7,294 nucleotides of DNA, taken from positions 1 through 7,294 of the forward strand of contig CAMWJR010000044.1 of the NCBI GenBank assembly GCA_947174645.1. The letters run 5' to 3'. Below the pieces are notes generated by a model. It searched no databases, was not told the origin of the DNA, and saw nothing but the letters and a program-made list of their open reading frames with translations. Made by a program: the position numbers and the translations under genes. The first letter of the stretch is position 1, and every line of letters starts with the position of its first letter. The DNA comes from an uncultured Verrucomicrobiota bacterium. Lineage in GTDB: Bacteria > Verrucomicrobiota > Verrucomicrobiia > Opitutales > LL51. This document shows positions 7,227 to 7,294 of the stretch, piece by piece.

Positions 7227-7232
7227 AGCGCC

Positions 7233-7259
7233 AACATAGTTAAGCGCCTGTTAAGTCAA
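7233..7259 (-). promoter_or_regulatory. Weak candidate promoter upstream of accD
   Basis: On the minus strand TTGACT (7259-7254, five of six matches to the -35 consensus) is followed by TATGTT (7238-7233, four of six matches to the -10 consensus) with a short 15-base spacer. If used, transcription would start at or within a few bases of the accD ATG, giving a leaderless or nearly leaderless message. The spacer is suboptimal and the window ends soon after, so a promoter further upstream is equally possible. Confidence 0.22.
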
Positions 7260-7294
7260 GTTCAAGGCAGGCATTTGAGGTGTGTGTCTGTATG

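Noticed and set aside
6971..7237. An alternative minus-strand 88-codon frame starting upstream of accD
   Set aside because: It overlaps the accD N-terminus in another frame and encodes an Arg-rich sequence without family features.

Overview
The window holds one forward gene facing a tightly packed reverse-strand cluster of four genes, with a reverse-strand tRNA gene between them. Left to right: a patatin-like phospholipase gene (63-2006, +); a 210-base gap with a candidate hairpin terminator, a tRNA-Lys(CUU) gene and its probable promoter; then, all on the minus strand and listed 3' to 5', a secreted DUF1343/NamZ-like protein (2217-3809), a second membrane-anchored or exported DUF1343/NamZ-like protein (3802-5124), folC (5108-6412) and accD (6381-7226). 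Transcription of the cluster runs accD > folC > DUF1343 copy A > DUF1343 copy B.

The four minus-strand genes overlap at every junction (32 nt if folC uses its TTG start, then 17 and 8 nt), which strongly suggests one operon with translational coupling. AccD (malonyl-CoA synthesis) and FolC (folate polyglutamylation) are cytoplasmic housekeeping enzymes and are neighbours in many Gram-negative bacteria. The two DUF1343 proteins carry N-terminal export signals and belong to the family that includes NamZ, an exo-beta-N-acetylmuramidase of cell-wall recycling. Both are divergent: each has lost different family-conserved residues, and copy B has gained a cysteine cluster and a C-terminal insertion.

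Organism: a Gram-negative-type bacterium of medium-low GC content, judged by eye. AccD lacks three of its four zinc-ribbon cysteines, and none of the starts has a convincing Shine-Dalgarno sequence. From memory of AccD sequences, this zinc-less form and the motif around residues 200-217 resemble Verrucomicrobiota (Opitutae/Puniceicoccales) more than Proteobacteria. That placement is an inference and cannot be settled here. The ExoU/VipD-type patatin with long flanking regions would fit a host-associated or predator-facing lifestyle, also an inference.

There is no sign of a mobile element, CRISPR array or phage gene. The least ordinary features are the metal-site-less AccD, the reciprocally degenerate DUF1343 pair and the large patatin protein, whose reading frame stays open to the left edge of the window.
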